NCBI GenBank assembly: GCA_934597725.1
Contig: CAKTSK010000007.1
Location: 1-64,000, forward strand
From: an uncultured Eubacteriales bacterium
GTDB lineage: Bacteria > Bacillota > Clostridia > Oscillospirales > Oscillospiraceae
Reading direction: 5' to 3'
DNA: 64,000 nucleotides
The notes beneath the pieces are model-generated. The model made no database searches. It saw nothing but the letters and a program-made list of their open reading frames with translations, and had not been told where the DNA came from. Below, in pieces: positions 33,447-41,350 of this stretch; position 1 is the first letter of the stretch, and each line of letters starts with the position of its first letter. The position numbers and the translations under genes are program-made.

Positions 33447-34676
33447 TCAGTCGAAGTTTCTGCTCCACAGAGAAGCCATAGCGGGGCCGCCGCCCACGCA
33501 CAGGGAAGCGCCGCCCAGGGTAGCGCCGCGGCGCTGCATCTCATACACCAGGGAGACGATGATCCGCAGACCGGTGCAGCCGATGGGGTGGCCCAGGGAG
33601 ATACCGGAGCCGTTGGCATTGGTCTTCTCCAGGTCAACCTCCCAGCCGTGCTCTTCCTTCAGCTTGCGGCCAACGCCCAGGAACTGGGCGGCAAAGGCCT
33701 CGTTGATCTCCCAGTAGTCCACATCGTTGAAGTCCACGCCGGCTTCCTTCAGGCACTTGGGCACAGCGTAAGCGGGGCCGATGCCCATATACTTGGGCTC
33801 CACGCCGGCGGAGCAGATGTTGACCATCTTGGCCATGGGCTTCAGGCCCAGCTCCTTGGCCTTCTCGGCGGACATGATGATCACAGCGGCAGCTGCGTCG
33901 TTGATGCCGGAGGCGTTGGCGGCGGTGGTGACGCCATCGGGGGTGAAGACAGCCTTCATCTTGGAGATGGTCTCATAGCTGCAGTTGCGGATGGGGTGCT
34001 CATCGGTGTCGATGACGATGTCGCCCTTCTTCTTGTTGTGGATGACCACGGGGACGATCTCATCCTTGAACTTGCCGGCCTCGATGGCGGCGCAGGCACG
34101 GTTGTGGCTGATGACGGCCAGCTCGTCGCACTCCTGACGGGAGACGTTGCACAGCTTGGCCACGTTGTCGGCGGTCACACCCATGTGGCCGGGGACCAGA
34201 GCGTCGTACAGGGCGTCGTGGATCAGGCTGTCGTACAGCTCAGCGCCGCCCTCGGTGGGGATGCCGCCCATACGATAGCCCATACGGGCCTTGGGCAGCA
34301 TGAAGGGAGCCTGGGTCATGTTCTCCACGCCAACCACCAGGCCGATGTCGGTCTTGCCCAGCTGGATGTTGTGGCAGGCGATCTCCATGGCGCGCATGCC
34401 GGAGGCGCAGTTCTGGTTGACGGTAACGGCGCTGCTCTCCACAGGCAGGCCGATCCGCATGGAGACCTGACGGGCGGGCAGGGAACCCTGCATGCCCAGA
34501 TAGCATTCGCCCATGACCATCTCGTCGATGGTATTGATATCGATCCCGGCCCGGCGGATGGCTTCCTTGCCGGCGGTGATGGCCAGTTCTCTGGCAGAAA
34601 CGTCCTTAAACTGCCCCTGGAACTTGCCGATGGCGGTGCGGCAGGCACTCACGATGACTACATCTCTCGGTTGCAT
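33447..34676 (-). CDS. thl: Acetyl-CoA C-acetyltransferase (thiolase)
   Basis: A 409-residue thiolase condensing two acetyl-CoA to acetoacetyl-CoA, the entry of the acetyl-CoA butyrate pathway. Nucleophile C90 in NQNCASGM, NEAFA, GHPIGCTG and the second cysteine in SLCVGGGPAM are present. GGAGG precedes the ATG. It is divergent from a LuxR-type regulator and its promoter region holds an exact 22-bp tandem repeat. It meets the GABA route at crotonyl-CoA. Confidence 0.96.
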   Translation of the reverse strand: MQPRDVVIVSACRTAIGKFQGQFKDVSARELAITAGKEAIRRAGIDINTIDEMVMGECYLGMQGSLPARQVSMRIGLPVESSAVTVNQNCASGMRAMEIACHNIQLGKTDIGLVVGVENMTQAPFMLPKARMGYRMGGIPTEGGAELYDSLIHDALYDALVPGHMGVTADNVAKLCNVSRQECDELAVISHNRACAAIEAGKFKDEIVPVVIHNKKKGDIVIDTDEHPIRNCSYETISKMKAVFTPDGVTTAANASGINDAAAAVIIMSAEKAKELGLKPMAKMVNICSAGVEPKYMGIGPAYAVPKCLKEAGVDFNDVDYWEINEAFAAQFLGVGRKLKEEHGWEVDLEKTNANGSGISLGHPIGCTGLRIIVSLVYEMQRRGATLGGASLCVGGGPAMASLWSRNFD

Positions 34677-34730
34677 TTGAGGTATCCTCCTGTACTGTCT
34701 TGTATTTGTTCATTTTATACTAAAATGCAC

Positions 34731-34774
34731 TGATCCATGTCATAGGGTAGCTTGATCCATGTCATAGGGTAGCT
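34731..34774. repeat. Exact 22-bp tandem duplication in the thiolase promoter/leader
   Basis: Two identical 22-bp units (34731-34752 and 34753-34774), each with TGATCCATGTCA followed by TAGGGTAGCT. They begin at the predicted transcription start of the thiolase gene and extend into its leader. TGA-N6-TCA gives each unit a weak dyad. Period 22 places both copies on the same DNA face, as for a tandem operator. Confidence 0.95.
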
Positions 34775-34776
34775 AT

Positions 34777-34804
34777 ATTATACACCGAAAAGCCAGCTTG
34801 TCAA
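34777..34804 (-). promoter_or_regulatory. Sigma-70 promoter of the thiolase gene
   Basis: Minus-strand TTGACA (34804-34799) and TATAAT (34782-34777) with a 16-bp spacer, both perfect consensus hexamers; the leader is about 95 nt. Confidence 0.88.
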
Positions 34805-34858
34805 GGCAAAGACAGAAAAAAACCTGAAATTTTTCTGGTCTTTTTATATTGCCCGCTC

Positions 34859-34887
34859 TTGCGCTTATCATACAAAATGTGTATAAT
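34859..34887 (+). promoter_or_regulatory. Promoter of the LuxR-type regulator gene
   Basis: TTGCGC, 17-bp spacer, TATAAT. The same hexamer pair occurs before the oxidoreductase at 40226. The start of transcription would be near 34894. Confidence 0.7.
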
Positions 34888-35016
34888 GGTAAAAAAGGCA
34901 TTTTGTACTGCCGAATTTTTGCATTATTTCTTTCATTTTAAGCCGGTCCCGGGCAGCCGGCCGGAAAGGAGGGGGCTGTTATCCGCGAGATTCCCACGAT
35001 CTGGCACGACGCAGCC

Positions 35017-36153
35017 ATGAATTTTTCCCTGGATCTGGCCAGGGACAGCGAAAACTTCCCCAAAAAAGTCCTGGCGCTGTTTGACAAGCACTTCGGCTTT
35101 CGGCGCAGCATCTTCTTCCCGTACCACTACCCCGCCTTCCCCGGCAGCCAGACCCGCCGGGGAAACAGCCTGAGCAACTACATCACTTATGGTATCCGAT
35201 ATGGTCCCATGTATGACTACAAGGACCACATCTATAAGGATGACATCTTCCGCTATCCCTCTCTGCCTGCCCACCTGAAGGGAAAGCGGGTCATCTTCAC
35301 CGAAGACGTGATGTCTCTGGAGGAGTATGAACACACCCCCTACGGCATCCACATGTCCGCCGAGGACCTGTATTACCAGGCCGTTCTCTTCTTCTATCTG
35401 GGCGAGCGGGTCATCGGCTCCATGGGGCTTTTCCGCACCCGGGAGGAGGGCGGCTTCCGGGAAGAGGAGCGGGGCCTGCTGTCCTACCTGGCCGAGCTGG
35501 TGGAGGCCAACTACCAGACCTACCTGCGCCACAGCGGCGAGGCCCGGTTCCAGGACAGCTTCCACCTGTTCTTCCAGGACGTGAAAATGGGGGCGGTGAT
35601 CCTCAACCAGGACATGACCGTCATGCAGACCAACAAGGCCGCCCAGGAGATCAGCCAGGTGTTCTGGGAGCAATACCGCTACAACCACGGCCATTTCCTG
35701 CGCAGCAACTACCAGGGAGACCCCAAGTTCCGGGAGGTCCAGACCATGATCAACGAGATCAGCGAGCGCCTGACCACCCAGGGCGGGACCAGCCAGACCA
35801 TCACCTCCCTGGCCGGAGACATCACCTTTTATCACACCTCGTTCCTCTCCTCCAGCGCCGCCGGGCTCATCCAGACCTGGCACCTGATGCTCATCACCTG
35901 CCAGACCAAGGAGCTGCCCAAGAACACCGACCACCCCTACAACAGCCTGACCCAGCAGGAGCGGCGGATCGTCTATTACCTGGCCTCGGGCATGAAGAAC
36001 GAGCAGATCGCTGAGGAGCTGCACATCAGCATCTATACCGTGCGCACCCACATCGCCAACATCTACAAAAAATTTGAGGTGAACAACAAGGTGGATCTGC
36101 TGATGCATTTACAGCCCATCCTGAAGGACCAGGCGCCACCCGACCGGACGTAA
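35017..36153 (+). CDS. LuxR-type transcriptional regulator with a GAF-like sensor
   Basis: At least 378 residues. The N-terminal half (to about 180) looks like a GAF-type ligand domain (LFFYLGERVIGSMGLFRTREEGG), the middle (185-300) like a PAS domain (AVILNQDMTVMQTNKAAQEI), and the end is a LuxR/GerE helix-turn-helix (LTQQERRIVYYLASGMKNEQIAEELHISIYTVRTHIANIYKKF, 315-360). The strong Shine-Dalgarno AGGAGG (34968-34973) lies far before this ATG but seven bases before an in-frame ATC at 34981, so the protein may start with IREIPTIWHDAA. It is divergent from the thiolase gene and is a candidate regulator of it. Confidence 0.85.
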   Translation: MNFSLDLARDSENFPKKVLALFDKHFGFRRSIFFPYHYPAFPGSQTRRGNSLSNYITYGIRYGPMYDYKDHIYKDDIFRYPSLPAHLKGKRVIFTEDVMSLEEYEHTPYGIHMSAEDLYYQAVLFFYLGERVIGSMGLFRTREEGGFREEERGLLSYLAELVEANYQTYLRHSGEARFQDSFHLFFQDVKMGAVILNQDMTVMQTNKAAQEISQVFWEQYRYNHGHFLRSNYQGDPKFREVQTMINEISERLTTQGGTSQTITSLAGDITFYHTSFLSSSAAGLIQTWHLMLITCQTKELPKNTDHPYNSLTQQERRIVYYLASGMKNEQIAEELHISIYTVRTHIANIYKKFEVNNKVDLLMHLQPILKDQAPPDRT

Positions 36154-36194
36154 CCGTCCCATCTCAAAACACGGCGGCCGCTCCTACAGAACTG

Positions 36195-36256
36195 CACCCC
36201 ATTTGTCGGGCAAGTATGAGGATACCATGCTTGCCCTGAGAAATGGGGTGTTTTTC
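36195..36256 (+). terminator. Terminator of the LuxR-type gene
   Basis: CACCCCATTT pairs with AAATGGGGTG around an inner GGGCAAG/CTTGCCC stem, followed by TTTTT. Confidence 0.9.
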
Positions 36257-36310
36257 TATGGCGAAAGGTGCGCCTGAGGACATCCGCCAACATGCAAACA
36301 GAGCGCAGCA

Positions 36311-36346
36311 GAGGGGCCGCCCACAGTGGGCAGCCCCTCTTTTTTC
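36311..36346 (+). terminator. Terminator-like hairpin beside the RelE remnant
   Basis: GAGGGGC and GCCCAC pair with GTGGGC and GCCCCTC, then TTTTTTC on the plus strand. It abuts the 3' end of the minus-strand toxin gene, where it can also act as a stem without a U-tract. Confidence 0.7.
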
Positions 36347-36596
36347 AGTATCGGTTGTATATCTGGCCTCTGTTCCCAGCATCTATCACATAGACGATCA
36401 ACGCACCGTTGTCCACCGTATAAATAATGCGATACTCGCCAACGCGCAGGCGCAGAAGATCGTCACGACCTTTTCATCTCTTGATATCCCCTCCGTTTGG
36501 CAACTGTTCAATGGCGGAAACCACCCGGCGGCGCTCCTGGACAGGAAGGCCATCGATAAATTTTTTCGCCCTTTTCTTGAGGATGATCTGATACAT
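36345..36596 (-). pseudogene. RelE-family toxin with an in-frame stop codon
   Basis: Reading 84 codons gives MYQIILKKRAKKFIDGLPVQ...GGDIKR, a TGA at codon 41 (36476-36474), then KGRDDLLRLRVGEYRIIYTV...GQIYNRY and a final stop. Both halves are in one frame and match the RelE/ParE mRNA-interferase fold, including the basic LRVGEYRIIY strand. The TGA stands where these proteins usually have a leucine (a TTA to TGA change would suffice). The ATG overlaps the antitoxin stop by one base (TGATG). The toxin is therefore probably inactive while the antitoxin is intact. Confidence 0.85.
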
Positions 36597-36811
36597 CACA
36601 CAAGCCCCCATTCCCGTTTGCAATCCTCCAGGGAATAGCCCCTCTCTTTCTCGGGGTCAGGATCGTTCTCGTAGTTTTCCAGCATCCGCTCACAAAATAA
36701 ATCGTCTGCCTCTTCATCGGCGGTGAGTCCCTGCACATAGGCCAGCACATAGCCCATCTTATAATCTGGAACACTGTCCAACAGGGCAATTACCTTTTCA
36801 CGGTTGCTCAC
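36596..36811 (-). CDS. RelB-like antitoxin
   Basis: A 71-residue acidic protein (SNREKVIALLDSVPDYKMGYVLAYVQGLTADEEADDLFCERMLENYENDPDPEKERGYSLEDCKREWGL region) typical of antitoxins paired with RelE toxins: a helical N-terminal DNA-binding/dimer part and an extended toxin-wrapping C-terminus. GTG at 36811 is chosen because AAAGGAG lies nine bases upstream; an earlier GTG directly abuts that site. A TATAAT -10 lies at 36923-36918 on the minus strand. Confidence 0.82.
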   Translation of the reverse strand: MSNREKVIALLDSVPDYKMGYVLAYVQGLTADEEADDLFCERMLENYENDPDPEKERGYSLEDCKREWGLV

Positions 36812-36975
36812 TGTCTGCACCTCCTTTCCTGTCTCGTTTCATCCGCTGATCGATCGCCGCAGCCGTGATCAGCTCGTGCTCTTTCCAGCGGTCAAACCTG
36901 CTTTCTTTATGGTTATTATATCACATTTATTTGTCATGGCATCAGCAAAACAGCGTTTCTTCTGTTTTTTCGGGA

Positions 36976-38355
36976 TCACGCCCGCAGGCGATAGCTCCGG
37001 CCCGACTGCACCACCAGGTCCCGGTCCATCAGATCCGCCAGCGCCTGCCGGACGTCCTCCTCCGGCAGGCCCAGCCCCTGGACCAGCGTCTTTCTGCCGG
37101 CGCTGACGTGGTCGGTGAGATATTCGATCACCTGCTGCCGGGTCAGCTCCTCCGGGGAGAACTCCCGGGAGGGCAGGGGCAGGAACAGATCGGTCCGGGC
37201 CGCGGAAGCCCGCTCGGACAGGACCGGCGGCCGCCAGCCCTGCCGCGCCCAGAGGGAGAAGATCCCCCGCAGGCCCTGGCCGGTGCCGGTGGCCAGCTTG
37301 ACCAGAGAGAAGAGCTGGGTCAGCCCCTGGTTCCGGGGATCGGCAGCCTGTCCCGCCTCCGCCTGATCCGGCGGGACCCGCAGCAGGCCGCCGTTGGAGA
37401 CCAGCAGCTCCCCTGCCCGGCGGCGGATGGTCAGACCGCCCCGGCTGAAATAGTCCGCATGGAGCAGGGCGTTGAGGACGGCCTCCCGCATGGCCCCGGC
37501 CAGCGCCGCCCGCTCCCCCGGCGTCTGGGCCAGCAGGGCAGACACCGCCGCCAGACGCCGGGAGACCATGGTATAGAAGGAAAAGACGTTTTCCGGCGGT
37601 CCCGGCCGGATGGTCGCCAGCCGAAAACCCGTGTCCTCCTCCTGATATTCCAGGCGGAACTGGGGAAAGACCTCCCGCAGGGCTTTGCGCTTGCCCAGCA
37701 GGAGCAGGCCGGCCAGGGTGGGGTGCAGATCCCCGCCGCCAGGCCCCAGGATACCCACCGCCGGCAGGAACTGCCGGTCGGGCAGATAGTTGAAGGGATG
37801 CTCCGGCTGGCGCATGGCCATGAGCAGGCGAAACTGGCGCAAGGTCTCCTGGGACAGGTCCGCCGCGCTGCGCCCGGTCAGCACGGCCAGGTCCGCCGGG
37901 GCGTCGTCCCGGTCCCGGAGCATGGCCCGGACCTCGTCGGCAGAGCAGTGGTAGTCCCCCTCTCCATCCCGGCGGTAGGCCCCCGTAAAGGGGCTGTCCC
38001 CGATGTACACCGGCCGCTGGCGGCGGCTGGCCCGGGGGACAGAGATGACCAAAATCTGCTTGCCCTCCACCGGGTGCAGGGTCACGTCCTCCGGCGACAG
38101 GATGTTCTCGCTGACCTTGGCCGGGTCCCGGACCGTCTGCCAGAAGGTCTCCACGTACCCCGGTCCGTCGGGGACCCCGGTGACCCGCAGGCGTTTGTCC
38201 CGGCTCTCCTCCACCCCCAGCAGGATCAGCCCGCCGATGGTGTTGGCAAAGGCGGAATAGGTCTCCCACAGGCTGTGGGGAAAGCCCCCGGCAGCCTTCT
38301 TGGCCTCGATGCGATTGTTCTCCTGATAGGAGGCGATGTTGTTCAGGTCGATCAC
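36976..38355 (-). CDS. AlbA_2 (Schlafen-type) domain putative transcriptional regulator
   Basis: A 459-residue protein. The N-terminal AlbA_2 domain (1-120: ENNRIEAKKAAGGFPHSLWETYSAFANTIGGLILLGVEE) is followed by a GHKL-like region with EAVLNALLHADYFSRG (about 305-320) and a C-terminal winged helix (LTRQQVIEYLTDHVSAGRKTLVQGLGLPEEDVRQAL). This layout is that of ATP-binding AAA_4/AlbA regulators, some linked to phage defence or stress. It starts at GTG with GGGAGGGG upstream. Its neighbours are a TA remnant and a tRNA, so it may be part of a mobile or accessory segment. Confidence 0.82.
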   Translation of the reverse strand: MIDLNNIASYQENNRIEAKKAAGGFPHSLWETYSAFANTIGGLILLGVEESRDKRLRVTGVPDGPGYVETFWQTVRDPAKVSENILSPEDVTLHPVEGKQILVISVPRASRRQRPVYIGDSPFTGAYRRDGEGDYHCSADEVRAMLRDRDDAPADLAVLTGRSAADLSQETLRQFRLLMAMRQPEHPFNYLPDRQFLPAVGILGPGGGDLHPTLAGLLLLGKRKALREVFPQFRLEYQEEDTGFRLATIRPGPPENVFSFYTMVSRRLAAVSALLAQTPGERAALAGAMREAVLNALLHADYFSRGGLTIRRRAGELLVSNGGLLRVPPDQAEAGQAADPRNQGLTQLFSLVKLATGTGQGLRGIFSLWARQGWRPPVLSERASAARTDLFLPLPSREFSPEELTRQQVIEYLTDHVSAGRKTLVQGLGLPEEDVRQALADLMDRDLVVQSGRSYRLRA

Positions 38356-38492
38356 AGCGGACGCTCCCCTCCCGGCGGCAGGAAGTCTGCCGCCGCGTTT
38401 GTCTCCTCATTATAGAAAACCCTGTCCGCCTTGTCAAATTCCCGCCGTCGCAAAATAGTTTTCCCCAAACGAAAAAAATTTGAAAAAATCCC

Positions 38493-38521
38493 TTGACAAA
38501 TCCCGAAGGATAGGGTATTAT
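38493..38521 (+). promoter_or_regulatory. Promoter of tRNA-Val
   Basis: TTGACA, 17-bp spacer, TATTAT; transcription would start about 28 bases before the tRNA. Confidence 0.85.
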
Positions 38522-38556
38522 AAGCATCGTTCCGCGAGAGCGGGGCACAACAACTC

Positions 38557-38633
38557 GGACGATTAGCTCAGCTGGTATGAGCATCCGCTTGACGTGCGGG
38601 AGGTCACAGGTTCAAGTCCTGTATCGTCCACCA
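38557..38633 (+). tRNA. tRNA-Val (anticodon GAC)
   Basis: A 77-nt cloverleaf with acceptor stem GGACGAT/ATCGTCC, encoded CCA, D arm AGCTCAGCTGGT and T arm ACAGG-TTCAAGT-CCTGT. The anticodon loop TTGACGT carries GAC (38591-38593). Confidence 0.96.
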
Positions 38634-38669
38634 AAGCCTTGAAACGAACTTCGTTTCAAGGCTTTTTTC
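38634..38669 (+). terminator. Terminator of tRNA-Val
   Basis: AAGCCTTGAAACGAA and its complement TTCGTTTCAAGGCTT form a long perfect stem, followed by TTTTTT. Confidence 0.95.
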
Positions 38670-38697
38670 TATTTTGATGTACGCACCAAGAGACAGC

Positions 38698-38741
38698 GGG
38701 GCCTGCTGCAGAAGGATGTTGTTCTGCAGCAGGCCCCTTTT
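38698..38741. terminator. Hairpin downstream of the second anti-sigma gene
   Basis: A 16-bp perfect stem GGGGCCTGCTGCAGAA/TTCTGCAGCAGGCCCC seven bases after the anti-sigma stop. Its T-tract is on the plus side, so on the minus strand it may work mainly as a 3' stabilising stem. Confidence 0.7.
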
Positions 38742-38748
38742 CCCCGTT

Positions 38749-39438
38749 TTAGTTCTCCACCAGAGAAACCAGAAGTTCTTCCAGCTCTTCCAGCGAAATG
38801 TTTTTCGTTTCTACATCATAGCAGACACCCGCCTGGGAAAACTGCACCAAAAAGCTGTCCTGCATCCGACAGACGACCGCAGAGACCCCGTGGATCTCCG
38901 ATTCCTTGAGTTCCTCTGCAAAGAAATAATCTCTCAGAGGCGCCTCCCCTGCACAGAGCGCCAGCGTTACGCTGCCGCCGGCTTCCGTCTGATATTCCAA
39001 CACATAATCATGGGGCTGATACACGCCGCTCCCTGGGACCGCAGGCGTATCCACAGAGTAAAAAGATTGCTGATGATACGCCGCCGGCAGGCGGGCTGTA
39101 ACCGCCTCATAGTCCAGACCAAGAGCCTGTTCAAACGCCAGCAGCATCGCTTCCTGTTCCTGTGCAGAAAGGTCTTGGTAACGAGAGAGCCGAACATCCA
39201 GGTCCATTTTCCCGATCTGCTCCACTTCATTGACCACCAAACAAAGCTCTCCCGCCTGCACCGCCGGCCCCTCCGTCGTTCCCCCAAGGCGCGGAAGCAC
39301 GACGGCCCCGATCAGCGCAAGGCACACACACGCCGCCAGCAGCCCCCATCGGAGGGGGACCTTGGGGGCCTCCCGGGCTTCCAGAAGATACTTCTCGTCG
39401 ATCTCTCCGAACAGCTCACAAAAGGTTTCCGCTTTCAT
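38749..39438 (-). CDS. Putative anti-sigma factor, membrane-anchored
   Basis: A 229-residue protein: a short cytoplasmic N-terminus (MKAETFCELFGEIDEKYLLEA), one membrane helix at about 31-50, and an extracellular domain with no family I can name. It overlaps the ECF sigma gene by four bases (ATGA) and shares the topology of the partner at 27257, though the outer domains differ. N-terminal segments of this type bind and restrain the sigma factor. Confidence 0.78.
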   Translation of the reverse strand: MKAETFCELFGEIDEKYLLEAREAPKVPLRWGLLAACVCLALIGAVVLPRLGGTTEGPAVQAGELCLVVNEVEQIGKMDLDVRLSRYQDLSAQEQEAMLLAFEQALGLDYEAVTARLPAAYHQQSFYSVDTPAVPGSGVYQPHDYVLEYQTEAGGSVTLALCAGEAPLRDYFFAEELKESEIHGVSAVVCRMQDSFLVQFSQAGVCYDVETKNISLEELEELLVSLVEN

Positions 39439-39995
39439 AAAATAAACCCTCCTTCCAACAGGTCGTTGCGTAGTTTTTGACGGAGGCGGCTCAGCGTCAC
39501 CGAGACGTTGTTCTCCGTCATGCCAAACCGGGCCGCCAGGGCAGGGATGGGGTCAAAGTACCAATACCGGCACACAAAGAGCTTTCTCTTGTCCGCCGGA
39601 AGCCCTTCCAGAAACCGGTGGATGGCGCGGATCAGTTCCCGGCGCGCGACCTCTTCTTCCACATCCTCGGTGCCGGAGACCAGGTCTGCCAGTTCTCCCA
39701 GCACGAGCGTGGCCTCTCCGCCCCCTCGCTTGTCGGCGGTATGATAGCGGTACCGGTTGAAGGACAAATTCCGAACGATCTTCCCCAAAAATGTGGATAA
39801 CCTGCCTGGTCGGTGGGGCGGCATGGCGTTCCAGGCATTCCAATAGGTGTCATTGACACATTCTTCCACATCCTCCCGGCTGCCCAGGATGTTCCGGGCG
39901 ATGGCGGTGCAATAGGCGCCATACTTTTCGTCGGTCGCCGGGATGGCCTGCTCATCTCTGTCCCAATAGAGCTGAACGATCTTGGCATCCTCCAT
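39435..39995 (-). CDS. ECF-type RNA polymerase sigma factor
   Basis: A 186-residue sigma factor. Region 2 (SREDVEECVNDTYWNAWNAMPP, LSTFLGKIVRNLSFNRYRYHTADKR) and region 4 (LPADKRKLFVCRYWYFDPIPALAARFGMTENNVSVTLSRLRQKLR) are clear. The ATG is preceded by GGGAGG. It is distinct from the sigma factor at 27969, but its operon promoter shares the same 30-bp signature. Confidence 0.93.
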   Translation of the reverse strand: MEDAKIVQLYWDRDEQAIPATDEKYGAYCTAIARNILGSREDVEECVNDTYWNAWNAMPPHRPGRLSTFLGKIVRNLSFNRYRYHTADKRGGGEATLVLGELADLVSGTEDVEEEVARRELIRAIHRFLEGLPADKRKLFVCRYWYFDPIPALAARFGMTENNVSVTLSRLRQKLRNDLLEGGFIL

Positions 39996-40017
39996 GGCTG
40001 GTCACCTCCCTTTCTTC

Positions 40018-40047
40018 CTTATACACACCGTCTGCCCCCAAATCTTA
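40018..40047 (-). promoter_or_regulatory. Candidate ECF-type promoter of the second sigma/anti-sigma operon
   Basis: TAAGA-N13-GGTGTGTATAAG on the minus strand, identical in layout to the element at 28574-28603. Only about 22 bases separate it from the sigma start codon. Confidence 0.55.
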
Positions 40048-40161
40048 CAGCGCTGCAAAATTTTTCTTCCATCCCCTCCCACTCATCTGCAATATTTCCC
40101 AGCAAAATGCTGTCATATGTAAAAAATTGGCGCAAAAATGCAGGGATTCAGTCTTTTTCTC

Positions 40162-40190
40162 TTGCGCTTCCCGGCACAATCCGGTATAAT
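40162..40190 (+). promoter_or_regulatory. Promoter of the FMN oxidoreductase gene
   Basis: TTGCGC, 17-bp spacer, TATAAT, about 35 bases before the start codon. Confidence 0.75.
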
Positions 40191-40225
40191 TCCTCATAAT
40201 GACATTGAACAAGGAGATGTTTCCT

Positions 40226-41185
40226 ATGAATTCGGCGCTCTGTTCCATCCTGAATATTCGCTACCCCATCATGCAAGGTGCTTTCCAGTGGCTGGCCACC
40301 CCTGAGTTGGCGGCAGCCGTCTCCAACGCAGGCGGTCTGGGGACCATCAGTGCCTCCCTGTACAAGACCAAAGAGGAGCTGCTGGATGCCATCGCCCAGA
40401 CCAAAGCCCTCACCAACAACCCCTTCTGCGTGAACATCTCCATGTTCCCCGAAGTCGTGGAAGGCGAGGCCACCTGGGACTTCATCGAAGCCTGCTGCCA
40501 GGCCAAGGTGCCTGTGGTGGAGCTCTCCGGCCGGGACCCGAAGCCCTTTGTGGCCCCCCTGCACGAGGCCGGGTGCAAGATCATCCACAAGTCCACCGCC
40601 GTCCGGTTCGCCAAAAAGGCGGCAGCGGCCGGGGTCGATGTGGTGTCTGTGGTGGGCTTTGAGTGCGGCGGCGCGCCGGGCAACGACGACGTGACCTCCA
40701 TGGTCCTCATCCCCTCGGTGGTGGATGCCGTGGACATCCCCGTCATCGGCGGCGGCGGCGTGTGCGACGGGCGCAGCTATCTGGCCATGCGGGCCTTGGG
40801 CGCCCAGGGCGTGGTCATCGGTACCCGGTTCATGGCCACCCAGGAGTGCGCCATCCACCCCAACTTCAAGCAGCTGCTGGTGGACAGCGACGAGCTCTCC
40901 ACCATGGTGGTCCAGCGGTCCATCCACTTCCCCCACCGGAACCTGAAGAACGAGACCACCCTCCAGGTGGCAGAGCTGGAGAAGGACAGCAACCCCTCTC
41001 TGGACGATATCTTCCCCTACGTCAGCGGCAAGCGCCAGAAGAAGTGCTACGACAGCGGCGACACCCAGGGTGGCGTCTTCCCCTGCGGCGAAGTGGTCGG
41101 CCGCATCCACGACATCCCCACCGTGCAGGAGGTCATCGACCGGATCGTGGCTGAGGCCGATGCCATTGCCCCGACCCTGCAATAA
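40226..41185 (+). CDS. Nitronate monooxygenase / FabK-family FMN oxidoreductase
   Basis: A 319-residue TIM-barrel flavoprotein: IRYPIMQGAFQWLATPELAAAVSNAGGLGTIS at the start and the phosphate-binding VIGGGGVCDGRSYLAMRALGAQGVVIGTRF near 175. Family members act as nitronate monooxygenases or enoyl-ACP reductases. The usual catalytic histidine in the GGHPG motif is alanine here (ECGGAPGNDD, A150), so classical nitronate chemistry is unlikely; the reaction is unknown. AAGGAG lies nine bases before the ATG. The gene is alone, flanked by its own promoter and terminator. Confidence 0.85.
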   Translation: MNSALCSILNIRYPIMQGAFQWLATPELAAAVSNAGGLGTISASLYKTKEELLDAIAQTKALTNNPFCVNISMFPEVVEGEATWDFIEACCQAKVPVVELSGRDPKPFVAPLHEAGCKIIHKSTAVRFAKKAAAAGVDVVSVVGFECGGAPGNDDVTSMVLIPSVVDAVDIPVIGGGGVCDGRSYLAMRALGAQGVVIGTRFMATQECAIHPNFKQLLVDSDELSTMVVQRSIHFPHRNLKNETTLQVAELEKDSNPSLDDIFPYVSGKRQKKCYDSGDTQGGVFPCGEVVGRIHDIPTVQEVIDRIVAEADAIAPTLQ

Positions 41186-41205
41186 GCTCCCCCACACAGA
41201 ACAGC

Positions 41206-41243
41206 AAGAGCCTGTCTCCAAGCAATGGAGGCAGGCTCTTTTT
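41206..41243 (+). terminator. Terminator of the FMN oxidoreductase gene
   Basis: AAGAGCCTGTCTCCA pairs with TGGAGGCAGGCTCTT (one mismatch), followed by TTT. Confidence 0.93.
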
Positions 41244-41350
41244 CACTCCCCCGGCATTTGTTTTTCCGGCGCGTGTATGGTATTCTTTTCTCATCCCCAA
41301 CGCATCCCTTTCCATCTTCATATATTATCTGTGTGTATCAGGAGGTTATC

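Noticed and set aside
34731..34774. The 22-bp tandem repeat as a phage or element attachment site
   Set aside because: The copies directly abut each other with nothing between them and no integrase gene lies near.
36474..36476. The in-frame TGA in the RelE gene as selenocysteine
   Set aside because: RelE toxins have no selenocysteine at this site, the position is a buried hydrophobic residue, and I see no convincing selenocysteine insertion stem just downstream.
36821..36930. A short frame reading RFDRWKEHELITAAAIDQRMKRD upstream of the antitoxin
   Set aside because: It has no start codon after the preceding in-frame stop and overlaps the antitoxin ribosome-binding site; at best a gene remnant.
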